A DNA stretch of 64,000 nt from JAFDVL01 sp043783625 (GCA_043783625.1 JAYVZE010000051.1:23397-87396); one strand, 5' to 3'; numbered from the stretch's first letter, positions 1 to 8,713 are shown. The notes: generated by a model from the letters alone, not told the origin. Program-made: numbers and translations.

Positions 1-1
1 C

Positions 2-325
2 GATCAGGGAATGCCAACGGATAGGCTCTTAGCGGAATGGCAACTTGATTCTTCTCGCGTGGAAGAAATTCTTCAAAATCGCAGGTACAGTACAGGGAGC
101 GGTAGCGACTTGGTAAATGCGGCGAGTTACCAAGTCGCTACCGCTCCTCGTACTGTACCAACCAAGGCGGCTCTTCATAAAATTTTCGTTCCGCAAGAAG
201 GGCAGACACTTTATTTACAAAACGAAATCCGTGAAAAATTTCAGACGGCATTTGCCCGGAGATTGATGGTGACGGGAGTTGAGCGTATAGAAGCGGGGAT
301 GAATTATTGTTTAAATCCGAGGTAG
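2..325 (+). CDS. GNAT-type acetyltransferase, C-terminal part (5' end outside window)
   Basis: The reading frame is open from the first bases, so the gene begins upstream of the window. The piece starts with a DRLLAEWQLDSSRV segment, which resembles the conserved 'DR...EW.LDS.RV' stretch of COG3375-type predicted acetyltransferases. It ends with an IFVP...R.KFQTAF...VTGVER pattern that also fits the C-terminus of that family. Between the two conserved parts, residues encoded by about 84-159 come from a perfect-looking palindromic repeat inserted in frame, adding about 25 residues without breaking the frame. Family assignment is by recall of motifs and is tentative. Whether the enzyme still folds with the insert is unknown. 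Confidence 0.55.
   Translation, partial: DQGMPTDRLLAEWQLDSSRVEEILQNRRYSTGSGSDLVNAASYQVATAPRTVPTKAALHKIFVPQEGQTLYLQNEIREKFQTAFARRLMVTGVERIEAGMNYCLNPR
84..159. repeat. Palindromic repeat, family A, copy 1 (inside a gene)
   Basis: Two arms of about 33 bases (84-116 and 127-159) are reverse complements except for a CT/TC swap, with a 10-base loop. The core is GGTAGCGACTTGGTAA. Related sequence occurs at 33317-33367 and 51540-51597. The length and phase keep the surrounding acetyltransferase frame open. Confidence 0.85.
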
Positions 326-402
326 GGCAAACTTTCCAGTTTGCCTCTTTTCCCTAGCGGTGGTTTGGCTGCCACCACGCAACCTGGAAAGGTTGCGCTA
401 CT
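326..402. repeat. Palindromic repeat, family B, copy 1
   Basis: The left part reads GCAAACTTTCCAGTTTGC and the right part carries GCAACCTGGAAAGGTTGCGC, with GGTGG/CCACC arms between. The same 'CAAACTTTCCAGTTTG' unit recurs at 7170-7304, 11979-12108 and, diverged, 20632-20742. It fills the gap between the acetyltransferase and the VWA gene and may fold as a terminator-like structure, but there is no T-run. Confidence 0.7.
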
Positions 403-467
403 CCAACTTGCACATGACATTTGCTTCATCTATTGTAATTCTATTGAAATTTTCCAGAGGTGTAGTT

Positions 468-1706
468 ATGAATAAAATCCCGTCTCGAATCCTGCTTGCA
501 TTGATTGTCTCCATCAGCTTACTTAGTTTTTCAGCCCTCGTCTTTGCGCAGGCCGGACGCCAGACGCAAAGTGGTAGCGGCAAGAAAAATCCGAACGCTC
601 CCGGCACGCCCGAAGAAGAACAAAAACGCAAAGATAAAGAAGATGAAAAGAAAGTGGACAAGCAAATGTCCGGTGCGACGATTACGTTTGATACCAGCGT
701 CGTCAACGTCGAAGCGGTTGTTTTCAATAAGAAAACCGGCGGGATTATTCAAGGCTTGAAGAAAGAGAATTTCGAGATTTATGAGGACGGCATCAAGCAG
801 GAAGTAGATAACTTCTCGACGCCGGATGCACCGTTAACAATGGTCTTGGTGGTCGAATACAGCAAATTAGTAGATTTGCTCGGCTCACCGACAGGCGGAA
901 TGTTTGAGCCTGGAAGAGTTGAAGTTTTACGCCCTGCTTACGAATTTGTTCGCACGATTGTGAAACCGAAAGATTTTATTTCGATTGTGGCGTACGACAT
1001 GCGCCCGACTCCGATTGTGGATTTTACGGATGATAAACAAAAACTGATGGCGGCGATTCAGCTCTTGATTCGCAACAATCCGGCTTTTTCCGAAAGTAAT
1101 CTTTTCGATACTTTGAAGTTTGTGTTGCGCGGTGGCAAGGGCGATGCGGTCGTCCTGGAAGACGGCAAAGGCGCGGATAAAAACGGGCAGATGAATTATG
1201 CAGGATTATACGAAGTTAGCAACAGAACGGCAGTTTTATTGATCTCTTCGGGCATTGATACCTTCAGCAAAATCAATTTTGATAATGCCCGCAAGATCGT
1301 CGAAAATTCCGGCGTTCCGGTATATTCCATCGGGATTGGAAATTTATTTTTGAAGAAATATGACAACTCCGAAATGATGAATCCGGCCAACGGGAATCAA
1401 ATGATGTACGGAATTCCTGATCGCATGACGATGTTGCAGGCGCAGAATCAGCTCAAGACGTTTGCTGATTCCAGTGGCGGAAAATATTTTCCGGTGACTT
1501 TTCCCGGCGAAATCCCCAGCGTCCTGCAAACGATTCAGGCGATGCTGCGCAATCAGTACAGCTTGGGATATACATCGAGCAACACGCGCAAGGAAGGGAA
1601 GCGACGCAAGATTCAAGTCCGCGTAAATTTGGGCGATCAGATTGATCCGAAGCTGATTATGATTCAGCATCGTCAAAGCTATGTCGAAGAGGGCGGGAAA
1701 AAATGA
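468..1706 (+). CDS. Secreted VWFA-related (acidobacterial type) protein
   Basis: The 412-residue protein starts at the ATG at 468, which has an AGAGG ribosome site at 455-459. An upstream in-frame start would only prepend repeat-derived sequence. A signal peptide occupies residues 1-27 (cleavage after ALVFA). A Lys/Glu-rich linker follows at roughly 40-70. From about residue 75 the protein matches the VWFA-related domain typical of Acidobacteriota: DTSVVNVEAVV strand, 'FEIYEDGIKQEV' turn, then a VWA fold with LLISSGIDTFSK. The metal site is degenerate: MVLVVEYSK stands where a DxSxS motif is expected. The function is not known; the family is exported and probably mediates protein contacts. 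The stop overlaps the next gene's ATG (ATGA), indicating translational coupling with the YggS homologue. Confidence 0.85.
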   Translation: MNKIPSRILLALIVSISLLSFSALVFAQAGRQTQSGSGKKNPNAPGTPEEEQKRKDKEDEKKVDKQMSGATITFDTSVVNVEAVVFNKKTGGIIQGLKKENFEIYEDGIKQEVDNFSTPDAPLTMVLVVEYSKLVDLLGSPTGGMFEPGRVEVLRPAYEFVRTIVKPKDFISIVAYDMRPTPIVDFTDDKQKLMAAIQLLIRNNPAFSESNLFDTLKFVLRGGKGDAVVLEDGKGADKNGQMNYAGLYEVSNRTAVLLISSGIDTFSKINFDNARKIVENSGVPVYSIGIGNLFLKKYDNSEMMNPANGNQMMYGIPDRMTMLQAQNQLKTFADSSGGKYFPVTFPGEIPSVLQTIQAMLRNQYSLGYTSSNTRKEGKRRKIQVRVNLGDQIDPKLIMIQHRQSYVEEGGKK

Positions 1707-2437
1707 TGAGCGGGGAGAGGGGATCGCAGAACGCGGATGAGCCACATTTTCGTTCGGTTCTCGACTCGATCCGGCAACGAATAGAGGCCGCCTGTGCTCG
1801 TTCAGGGCGCAGCCAATCCGCAGTAAAACTTATTGCTGTTTCCAAGACAGTCAACGCCTTACAAGTGCGAGCCGCAATCAATGCAGGGGTGACGATCTTG
1901 GGTGAAAATCGCGTTCAGGAAGCTGAACCCAAAATGAGTGAACTGTCAGATTTACGCGAACAGGTGGAATGGCATTTGATCGGTCACTTGCAATCGAATA
2001 AAGCCCGCAAAGCTGTCACCCTCTTTGATGCAGTGCAATCCGTAGATAGTGAAGAACTCGCGCTCCGCCTTGATCGGCTTGCTGACGAATTCGGCCAACG
2101 CCTGCCAGTCTTGATCGAAGTCAATCTGGGCGAAGAAATTTCAAAAGCCGGAACTGGAAAAAAACAGGTTTTTTCGTTGATTGAAAAAGTAGCGCAGCTC
2201 GAATCGTTGGAGCTGCAAGGATTGATGACAGTGCCGCCGTTTCTGGATGATCCTGAAGACGTGCGGCCTTTTTTTGGTGAGCTTCGCAATTTGCGCGAGG
2301 AGGCTTTACGATTAGGTTTAACTGGTAATAATTTCGTTGATCTTTCGATGGGAATGAGTCACGATTTTGAAGTCGCCATTGAAGAAGGCGCAACTTTTGT
2401 CAGAATAGGAACCGCACTTTTTGGTGCGCGAAATTAA
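1703..2437 (+). CDS. yggS: PLP homeostasis protein, YggS/PROSC family
   Basis: This 244-residue protein is a full-length member of the YggS (PipY/PROSC) family, cytosolic PLP-binding proteins that buffer vitamin B6 and have no proven enzymatic reaction. The PLP lysine is Lys48 in AVSKT. ILGENRVQEAEPK, WHLIGHLQSNK, LIEVNLG and FVDLSMGMSHDFEVAIEEGA follow in the order usual for the family, and it ends with VRIGTALFG. The ATG overlaps the stop of the VWA gene, and an alternative ATG lies one codon later. A YggT-like membrane protein and a YggU protein follow directly. This is the common yggS-yggT-yggU neighbourhood. Confidence 0.93.
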   Translation: MMSGERGSQNADEPHFRSVLDSIRQRIEAACARSGRSQSAVKLIAVSKTVNALQVRAAINAGVTILGENRVQEAEPKMSELSDLREQVEWHLIGHLQSNKARKAVTLFDAVQSVDSEELALRLDRLADEFGQRLPVLIEVNLGEEISKAGTGKKQVFSLIEKVAQLESLELQGLMTVPPFLDDPEDVRPFFGELRNLREEALRLGLTGNNFVDLSMGMSHDFEVAIEEGATFVRIGTALFGARN

Positions 2438-2442
2438 GCAAT

Positions 2443-3087
2443 ATGGATTTAGCCGCAGATTATATTTTTAAACTAGCTCGCATTATCCCGGAAGTCTCTA
2501 AGTATGTTTTTAGCGCGGTGATTCTGGGCATTTTTATTATTCTCACGCTGCGCATGCTGGCGGATGTGATGAAGCTTAACCCGTTTGGTAAATTTGCTTA
2601 TTACTCGACGCAACCCGCTAACAGAATGATGGGGTATATGCGAAGCTCACCGTTTTATTATCCATTGAAACGGGCATTAGGCTTTGACCCCTCCGTGTTA
2701 ATGGTGTTCTTTGCGACTGTACTTTTGTGCTATGTGCTGTTTGTCATCGTCAACTATGTGAGTACTTCGTTGCTGGCAATTGCGAATCTGTTACTGGCGA
2801 TTAGCAAGCCTGACCTTTTTCTGGCCGGCAGATACCTGATCGGGACAACTTTAATCATTATCGTTTTTTTCCTGATGACGTTGATGACCTTAATTTTTAT
2901 TAATAGCTTCTTTGGATTGTTGAAGTCTGCTGCACGCTTTGCTACGCAACGTTTGCAGCCATTACTCGAATTATTCGAGCGTCGCTTACCCTGGCCGGGA
3001 TTGTCGTTTATTTTATTGTGGTTGATTTTGACGTTCGTGGCGTCGGCGGTGGAAATGACGTTGCTCAATGATCTCAAGACAATGTAA
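2443..3087 (+). CDS. YggT-like integral membrane protein
   Basis: The 214-residue protein has four strongly hydrophobic segments at about 21-42, 86-107, 130-158 and 186-207. Charged loops include a Pro/Tyr-rich cytoplasmic stretch (YYSTQPANRMMGYMRSS). YggT proteins usually have two ~90-residue membrane repeats, which fits the paired segments here. The assignment rests mainly on its position between yggS and yggU with 5-base and overlapping junctions. The molecular role is not established; in other bacteria the family is linked to osmotic stress or division genes. The stop codon TAA shares its last A with the ATG of the next gene. Confidence 0.7.
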   Translation: MDLAADYIFKLARIIPEVSKYVFSAVILGIFIILTLRMLADVMKLNPFGKFAYYSTQPANRMMGYMRSSPFYYPLKRALGFDPSVLMVFFATVLLCYVLFVIVNYVSTSLLAIANLLLAISKPDLFLAGRYLIGTTLIIIVFFLMTLMTLIFINSFFGLLKSAARFATQRLQPLLELFERRLPWPGLSFILLWLILTFVASAVEMTLLNDLKTM

Positions 3088-3383
3088 TGGTTTCTTACAC
3101 TGCCAAAGAAGCAAGTGTGACCTTTGCCGTGCGTGTTCAGCCACGCGCTTCGCAAAGCAAAATTGCCGGAGAAATCGAAGGTCGTTTGAAGGTCAAGATT
3201 GCCGCTCCGCCAGTGGATGGCGAAGCCAATGAGGAACTCATCAGATGCCTCGCCAAATGGTTTGAAGTGCCAAAACGAGAGATTGAAATCGTGTCAGGCG
3301 AGACGGCGAAAAATAAAATTATCAGAATTCACGGACTCACGTCTGAAAGCTTTGAATCGCGTGTTATAAGTTTTGTAGCGTAG
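3087..3383 (+). CDS. yggU: YggU/DUF167 family protein
   Basis: A 98-residue protein of the DUF167 (YggU) family. It shows the family signature: VRVQPRASQSKIAGEIEGRLKVKI, then APPVDGEANEELIRCLAK and the IVSGETAKNKIIRIHG strand-loop near the end. Function is unknown despite solved structures in the family. It overlaps the upstream membrane-protein gene by one base, so it belongs to the same operon. A short hairpin-like sequence (GTAGGTTCTCAACCTGCTCTAC) follows the stop. Confidence 0.92.
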   Translation: MVSYTAKEASVTFAVRVQPRASQSKIAGEIEGRLKVKIAAPPVDGEANEELIRCLAKWFEVPKREIEIVSGETAKNKIIRIHGLTSESFESRVISFVA

Positions 3384-3415
3384 GTTCTCAACCTGCTCTA
3401 CCTCGAAGTATTGGT

Positions 3416-3781
3416 TTATGCCGCTGCCCGCATATTTTCCCAATTCGTCATCATCTGATTTTCTTTAATGTCTTCAATGAAAGTAGCCAGGATTTTTTCA
3501 GCCTCGGTCGTCAGTTCTAAAAATTCAACGGCGCATCCGATTTTGGGCTGGCTGTAAACAACTTCCGCGTCGAGGACGATGAATTCCTGCGCTGTATTGA
3601 CAGGCAGGCGCAGCTTCAAGCGTGATCCTTTGGGGATAATAGTCAGAGAATTAAAATAGAGTCCCTGAATATTGATGTCGCGGGTTTGCGCAATGCCGAC
3701 ACCTTCGGCTCCATCGAAAAATAAATCTAAAATTAATTGGTGGCGTGGCGAACGACGACGTTCGGCTTGATGATTTTCCAT
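3416..3781 (-). CDS. PilZ domain protein
   Basis: A 121-residue single-domain protein. PilZ domains bind cyclic di-GMP through an N-terminal RxxxR and a downstream (D/N)xSxxG motif. Here RRRSPRH (residues 8-14) supplies the arginines and DINIQGLYF the second element, with Ser replaced by Asn, so nucleotide binding is plausible but not certain. The remaining strands (GSRLKLRLPV, AEVVYSQPKIGCAVEFLEL) fit the six-stranded barrel. It is convergent to the yggU operon and divergent from the PilT-type ATPase gene downstream, which suggests a link to pilus or surface motility control. Confidence 0.85.
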   Translation of the reverse strand: MENHQAERRRSPRHQLILDLFFDGAEGVGIAQTRDINIQGLYFNSLTIIPKGSRLKLRLPVNTAQEFIVLDAEVVYSQPKIGCAVEFLELTTEAEKILATFIEDIKENQMMTNWENMRAAA

Positions 3782-4119
3782 AAATCAGCCTCGCTGAGAA
3801 TGTGCAAGATTTCAATGGGTTGTGATAAATGACTACCGCAGGACTACCGCGAATATATCATAAAATAAAGACCTGTCGCCAAAATAATTTTTTGATTGAC
3901 CAAAGACAAATCCATCATTAATCTGTGCCTGTCTGAAGTCCCGCCGGAGCACTCGAAACAACCTGTAATTTGCGACCACTGGTGGCCAGGGGTCGGTGGT
4001 CGGGAAGCCACGGTAGCGCAGTTTGCAGCGAGGATGAATCACTGGAATTCTGCGAACTGCGAACCTTTCTTTCTGACCACTGACCACTGCCCACCGATCA
4101 TCACCAGAGGAGTTTGATT
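3782..4119. other. 338-bp intergenic region upstream of the PilT gene
   Basis: The region lies between divergent pilZ and pilT genes and should hold both promoters. It contains an imperfect palindrome around 3975-4005 (GACCACTGGTGGCC...GGTCGGTGGTC) and a TGACCACTGACCACTGCCC repeat at about 4073-4093. A 73-codon open frame within it shows no recognisable features. No RNA gene is seen. Confidence 0.5.
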
Positions 4120-5415
4120 TTGACTATTCCTGCTACTGCTCAGGCGAATCCCGCTGGAGCTTCAACACCGCCAAATCCAATGCAGGCCGCGACTGATAAT
4201 TTTAATCGAATCTTAACGGCGATGCTTTCCGTTAACGGCAAAGTAAGTGATTTGATTTTTTCGCCGGGGCGTCCGCCCCAGGTTGAATTAAACAGTCGTT
4301 TGACTTCGATCCAAATTCCAGGTCTGGAAGTTCTAACCCCCGACCATACCGCGATGATCGCAGCAGTTTTGACCAGTAATCATAAGGTCGCGGCTGAATC
4401 ATTACAGGAAAAAGGCTCGGCTGATTTATCGTATAGCGTCCCGGGCAGCAGCCGTTTTCGCGTCAACGTTTTCAAGCAACGTGGAACCTACGCGATTGTG
4501 ATGCGCGTCATTACTTCAGAAATTCCCAGCTTCGATCAATTGAAATTACCACCGCAGTTGCGACGTATTGCAGAATTAAAAAATGGAATTGTACTGGTCA
4601 CAGGTCCGACTGGTTCGGGCAAAAGTTCGACGCTCGCGGCCGTCATTGATTTTATTAATGAAACCCGATACGACCACATTCTAACCATTGAAGACCCGAT
4701 TGAATTCGTCCATCGTCATAAAAATTGTACGATTCATCAACGTGAATTACATAGCGATACGCCCAGCTTTTCATTGGCTTTGCGCGCTGCTTTGCGACAG
4801 GCTCCGAAGGTTATTCTGGTCGGCGAAATGCGGGATCAGGAAACCATCGAAATTGCGATGGAAGCCGCTGAAACCGGGCATTTGGTGTTATCAACACTGC
4901 ATACAATTGATGCTTCAAAAACGGTTGATCGTATTATTGGAGTCTTCCCGAAAAACGAAGAGCCGATCATTCGGACGCGGCTTTCACAATCGTTCCGCTA
5001 CATTATTTCGCAGCGTTTGTTGCCACACGCCAACGGCAAAGGTCGCGTCGCAGCCATTGAGATTTTAAAATCTACGACGCGCACGAAAGAGTATATTGAG
5101 AAAGGTGAGCGCGACGGCAAGTCGTTGATTGACGCCATGCGCGACGGAGAAATGGAAGGCATGCAGACGTTCGATCAGGTGCTGGAACGCAATGTCAGAG
5201 AAGGCTCTCTGCTGTATCAGACCGCGATGGAGTATGCCACCAACCGGAATAATCTGGCGTTACAGCTTCGTGATTGGGAAGAGGCGCGACGCAAAGGTGT
5301 TAGCGAACAGGCGGCGGTTGTTCAAGCTGCACCAACAATAGGTCTGGCAGAGGCTTCCGCAACTCCACCGCCACCGCAGAATAATTCAATTCTCAATCAA
5401 ATTGAGAAATTCTGA
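4120..5415 (+). CDS. Type IV pilus retraction ATPase, PilT/PilU family
   Basis: The 431-residue secretion-type ATPase has a TTG start at 4120, set 7 bases after AGAGGAG; a TTG at 4114 is too close to that site. Walker A is GPTGSGKSS (about 161-169). An Asp box (TIEDPIEF), Walker B (VILVGEMRD) and His box (GHLVLSTLHT) follow in canonical order. The N-terminal PAS-like part (KVSDLIFSPGRPPQV) matches PilT rather than PilB, which is longer. PilT hexamers disassemble the pilus to drive twitching; the C-terminus lacks a clear PilT AIRNLIRE-type motif, so it may be a PilU-like paralogue. A strong intrinsic terminator follows. Confidence 0.9.
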   Translation: MTIPATAQANPAGASTPPNPMQAATDNFNRILTAMLSVNGKVSDLIFSPGRPPQVELNSRLTSIQIPGLEVLTPDHTAMIAAVLTSNHKVAAESLQEKGSADLSYSVPGSSRFRVNVFKQRGTYAIVMRVITSEIPSFDQLKLPPQLRRIAELKNGIVLVTGPTGSGKSSTLAAVIDFINETRYDHILTIEDPIEFVHRHKNCTIHQRELHSDTPSFSLALRAALRQAPKVILVGEMRDQETIEIAMEAAETGHLVLSTLHTIDASKTVDRIIGVFPKNEEPIIRTRLSQSFRYIISQRLLPHANGKGRVAAIEILKSTTRTKEYIEKGERDGKSLIDAMRDGEMEGMQTFDQVLERNVREGSLLYQTAMEYATNRNNLALQLRDWEEARRKGVSEQAAVVQAAPTIGLAEASATPPPPQNNSILNQIEKF

Positions 5416-5438
5416 TCCGGGATCAATTTTAATCAGCG

Positions 5439-5477
5439 GCAAAAGGACGAGTGTCATAACTCGTCCTTTTGCTTTTT
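5439..5477 (+). terminator. Intrinsic terminator after the PilT gene
   Basis: A perfect 13-bp stem (GCAAAAGGACGAG at 5439-5451 with CTCGTCCTTTTGC at 5460-5472) and an 8-base loop are followed by TTTTT. It ends the pilT transcript before nadK. Confidence 0.85.
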
Positions 5478-5530
5478 AAGGACTGATTACCTACAATCGC
5501 CGCGTCTTAAAAATCATCTAAGCAACAATT

Positions 5531-6403
5531 ATGCCTGCGATCAATCTTCATCATATTGGCGTTGTGGTTGGGCCACAAAAACCGGAAGCCAATGCTGCCG
5601 TTACGAAGCTCGTGCAGTGGTGCAATCAACAAAAAATTGTGTTAAGCGCCCCCGCTGAAATTGCGGCTCAGTTGAGTTGTCAGCCCTTTGTGCTGGAGCA
5701 GGATCAGTTAGTTGAGCCACTTGATTTGCTGGTCGTGATGGGCGGTGATGGCACGATGTTAGGTGCTTCGCGGCTGATTGGTGAGCTGGGTATTCCCGTG
5801 CTTGGCATTAATTTCGGGTTCCTCGGATATTTGACGGAATTTACGTTGCGTGATCTTTTTATCGCGTTGGAAGGGTTGCAAACAGGCGCACTCCAAATCG
5901 AATCCAGAATGATGTTGGAAGTCAGTGTTGAGCGAGCTGGCAACGTCATTGCCAACCATCGCGCTCTGAATGAAGCTGTCGTCAATCAAGGCGCGCTGGC
6001 ACGAATGATTGAGCTGGAATGTTTCGTGAACGGCGATTTTGTGAACAACTTTCGCGCGGATGGAATGATTGTTTCGACGCCGACCGGTTCGACCGCGTAC
6101 TCACTTTCAGCCGGAGGCCCGATAGTTTTTCCTTCAATGGACGCGATTGTTCTGACTCCGATTTGTCCGCATACTTTGTCGAATCGCCCGGTGATTGTGC
6201 CCGGAGATTTGGCGGTTTCACTGACTTTCAAGAAGGCTTACGATGTCGTGATGCTGACGATTGACGGACAGCGCGGAATAACTTTGGAAGCGAATGATAA
6301 AGTGATTATGCGGCGCAGTCAGGCGACGTTTGATTTAGTGCGTCCGGCGCAGCGAAATTATTTTGAAGTGCTGCGCACAAAATTAAAATGGGGAAGTCTT
6401 TAA
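5531..6403 (+). CDS. nadK: NAD kinase
   Basis: The 290-residue enzyme phosphorylates NAD to NADP in the cytosol. It carries the GGDGT motif with following MLGASR (about residue 70), the conserved FLGYLTEF stretch, LNEAVVNQG (about 145), FRADGMIVSTPTGSTAYSLSAGGP (about 172-195) and HTLSNRPVIV. These are the complete set for the ATP-NAD kinase family. Its own promoter probably lies in the 50 bases between the pilT terminator and its ATG. It is followed after 15 bases, including an AGGAGG site, by a rhomboid gene in the same direction. Confidence 0.96.
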   Translation: MPAINLHHIGVVVGPQKPEANAAVTKLVQWCNQQKIVLSAPAEIAAQLSCQPFVLEQDQLVEPLDLLVVMGGDGTMLGASRLIGELGIPVLGINFGFLGYLTEFTLRDLFIALEGLQTGALQIESRMMLEVSVERAGNVIANHRALNEAVVNQGALARMIELECFVNGDFVNNFRADGMIVSTPTGSTAYSLSAGGPIVFPSMDAIVLTPICPHTLSNRPVIVPGDLAVSLTFKKAYDVVMLTIDGQRGITLEANDKVIMRRSQATFDLVRPAQRNYFEVLRTKLKWGSL

Positions 6404-6418
6404 TAGCAGGAGGATGAG

Positions 6419-7165
6419 ATGCTTTTTCCGATAGGTGATGATAATTCGATGCGGCGCAATTTGCCAATTGTGACCTGGACGCTGATTGGCATCAATGTTC
6501 TGGTTTATTTTTTATTACAGACACCGAGCGAGGCGTTTACTTACGGCTACAGCGTGGTGCCGTATGAGCTGACGCACAATGTTGATTTGCAGGGAAGCTT
6601 TCGAGTTGGTGGAGGCGCGATTCAATTATTTAAAAGCCCGGCGCCAATTTATTTGACGATGTTGTCGGCCATGTTTATGCACGGTGGCTTATCGCATCTG
6701 GGCGGGAACATGCTTTATTTATTTATCTTCGGCGATAACGTGGAAGACAACATGGGGAAAGTACGGTTCACCATTTTTTATTTGCTATGTGGGATTTTGG
6801 CAACGGTTGCGCATGTTATGGCAGGGCGTGATTCTCAGATTCCGAGCCTCGGAGCTTCCGGTGCTATCGCTGGAGTGTTGGGTGCTTATCTGGTGATGTT
6901 TCCACAAAACAGTGTGCGAGTTCTGATGTTTTATCAGGTCGTTCCTGTCCCGGCTTTGATCGTCGTTGGATTGTGGGGCGTGATGCAATTTATCAGCGGA
7001 TTTGGATCGCTGGCAAATGCCGGATCAAGCGGTGGGGTGGCGTACATGGCGCACGTCGGCGGCTTTATTGCGGGAATTATTTTGTGCTTCTTTTTCCGTG
7101 ATCGAAGCCTGACCATGCCGCAACAACGCGAAGTGTATCGGACGCAATTTTCGCGTTCCCGGTAG
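6419..7165 (+). CDS. Rhomboid family intramembrane serine protease
   Basis: The 248-residue membrane protein has the rhomboid catalytic dyad: Ser in GASGAIAG (about residue 147) and His in HVGGFIAG (about 211). The conserved MFMHGGLSHLGGNMLYLFIFGD segment contains the oxyanion His and Asn. At least six hydrophobic segments are visible, starting at about residue 18. Rhomboids cleave transmembrane substrates within the bilayer; no substrate can be inferred here. A strong AGGAGG ribosome site lies at 6408-6413, 15 bases after nadK, so the two are likely co-transcribed. Confidence 0.92.
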   Translation: MLFPIGDDNSMRRNLPIVTWTLIGINVLVYFLLQTPSEAFTYGYSVVPYELTHNVDLQGSFRVGGGAIQLFKSPAPIYLTMLSAMFMHGGLSHLGGNMLYLFIFGDNVEDNMGKVRFTIFYLLCGILATVAHVMAGRDSQIPSLGASGAIAGVLGAYLVMFPQNSVRVLMFYQVVPVPALIVVGLWGVMQFISGFGSLANAGSSGGVAYMAHVGGFIAGIILCFFFRDRSLTMPQQREVYRTQFSRSR

Positions 7166-7169
7166 CGCA

Positions 7170-7304
7170 AATGTAGCGCAAACTTTCCAGTTTGCGTGGT
7201 GGCAACCAAGCCGCTGCCGACGAAAGAAAATAAGCAGCGAAATTTTATTTTGCTCTGCAAATTTATAGCGAGGTGAAAAGCAAACTGGAAAGTTTGCCCT
7301 ACTT
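7170..7304. repeat. Family B palindrome pair flanking a gap
   Basis: AGCGCAAACTTTCCAGTTTGCG at the left and GCAAACTGGAAAGTTTGCCCTA at the right are reverse complements separated by about 80 bases. They lie between the rhomboid stop and the MFS start. The transcript of the whole region could form one long hairpin. Confidence 0.75.
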
Positions 7305-8501
7305 ATGTCCTATTTTCGACAATTCACCTCGCTCCCGCGCACGGTCATTGCGCTTGGCTTAGTCAGCCTTTTTAATGATGCCAGCGGAGAAATAATTTAT
7401 CCGCTCCTGCCACTTTTTCTAACCGACACACTCGGAGCCAGCAAAACATTTGTCGGCTTGGTCGAAGGCCTTGCCGAAAGCGTTTCCAGTTTGCTGAAAC
7501 TGCCTGCCGGATGGTATTCAGATCGTCTGGCGAAGCGCAAAGGCGTCGTCATTCTTGGCTACAGTATCGCTTCCTTAATTCGACCTTGTTTGGCTCTCGC
7601 CACAACAGCTTCGCAGGTTTTGGGTCTGCGCTTTATTGATCGTTTGGGTAAGGGGCTGCGTAGTGCGCCGCGTGATGCGATGATTGCAGATGCGGCTCCG
7701 CCGGAAGCGCGAGGGATGGCATTCGGCTTTCATCGTGCGATGGATCATACGGGCGCAATCGTTGGCGCGTTAATCGCCGCGTGGCTGGTCAGTATTTATC
7801 ATAGTGACTATCGCCAGATTTTTTGGGTTGCAGCAATTCCCGGATTGATTACGTTAGTAATTTTAATTTTTGTCGTGCGTGAAGAGTCGCGCTCAGCGGA
7901 AGCTCAATCCACCAACACAAAATTATCGTTTGATCTTTCAGGCTTCAGCGCAGAATTCAAGCAGGTGCTGGGTGTAGTTTTTCTCTTTACGCTGAGCAAT
8001 TCCAGTGACGCATTTTTATTGCTCCGCGCCAAACAAAGCGGCATCTCGAATGTGATGATTCCTCTCTTGTGGGCAGCTCTTCATGTAAGCAAAGCTCTGA
8101 GTTCATTAGTCGGCGGGGGGCTCGCAGATCGCTTTGGAAAACGACGATTAATTCTGAGCGGGATGCTGCTTTATTCGATCATTTATGCGTGTTTCGCGGT
8201 GACGACATCAAGCTTGACCGTCTGGGTTTTATTCCTGATTTATGGAATTTATTTTGGTTTGTGCGAAGGGGCAGAAAAGGCTTTGATTGCTGATTTAGTA
8301 GATCCGAATATGCGCGGGACAGCGTATGGTTTATATAACTTCGTGATCGGCGTCGGAGCTTTGCCCGCGAGTTTGTTGCTGGGTTGGTTGTGGCAACAAT
8401 TCGGAGCAAGTACGGCGTTATTGGTGAGTGCCGGGATTAGTCTGGCGGCGGCGATGTTGTTCTTGACCATAATTCTGAACAGACGGGTTGATTTGAATTG
8501 A
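7305..8501 (+). CDS. MFS transporter
   Basis: A 398-residue major facilitator with about twelve hydrophobic segments. MFS motif A appears after helix 2 (GWYSDRLAKRKG, residues 69-80) and again in the second half (GGGLADRFGKRR). The SLFNDASGEIIYPLLPLFL opening and the RFIDRLGKGLRSAPRDAMIADAAP loop resemble a group of uncharacterised bacterial MFS proteins often annotated as drug or multi-substrate exporters. No substrate can be deduced. The ATG follows the family B palindrome almost directly (6 bases), so no clear ribosome site is visible. Confidence 0.88.
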   Translation: MSYFRQFTSLPRTVIALGLVSLFNDASGEIIYPLLPLFLTDTLGASKTFVGLVEGLAESVSSLLKLPAGWYSDRLAKRKGVVILGYSIASLIRPCLALATTASQVLGLRFIDRLGKGLRSAPRDAMIADAAPPEARGMAFGFHRAMDHTGAIVGALIAAWLVSIYHSDYRQIFWVAAIPGLITLVILIFVVREESRSAEAQSTNTKLSFDLSGFSAEFKQVLGVVFLFTLSNSSDAFLLLRAKQSGISNVMIPLLWAALHVSKALSSLVGGGLADRFGKRRLILSGMLLYSIIYACFAVTTSSLTVWVLFLIYGIYFGLCEGAEKALIADLVDPNMRGTAYGLYNFVIGVGALPASLLLGWLWQQFGASTALLVSAGISLAAAMLFLTIILNRRVDLN

Positions 8502-8713
8502 CAAAAGCGTTCCACAATTTTCTCTAATGACAGGTTTGGTTATGAATCCCGGATTTTCTGGGATAGAATCCGCACTCCAAAGTATTATCTTGATTCTTAA
8601 GATTTCATAGTTTTCATTTCGCTACTTATCTAATTTTGTTTTGAACGTAAACCGCCCGCTATGAAGCGGGTTGGTTGTGTCCTATTCCATCAACTCATTT
8701 TGGAGGTATTACA
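8502..8713. other. Leader region of the TonB receptor gene with one hairpin
   Basis: This 212-base gap holds a hairpin at 8650-8676 (CCCGC stem, six-base loop, outer AACC/GGTT pairs) and, near the end, the GGAGG ribosome site of the receptor gene at 8702-8706. There is no T-run after the hairpin, so it may be a leader structure rather than a terminator. Confidence 0.4.

Noticed and set aside
3896..4117. 73-codon frame upstream of the PilT gene
   Set aside because: No ribosome site or family similarity; it overlaps a repeat-like stretch of the divergent promoter region.
8650..8676. Riboswitch or terminator in the TonB receptor leader
   Set aside because: Only one short hairpin without T-run or known aptamer core; listed as a leader structure only.
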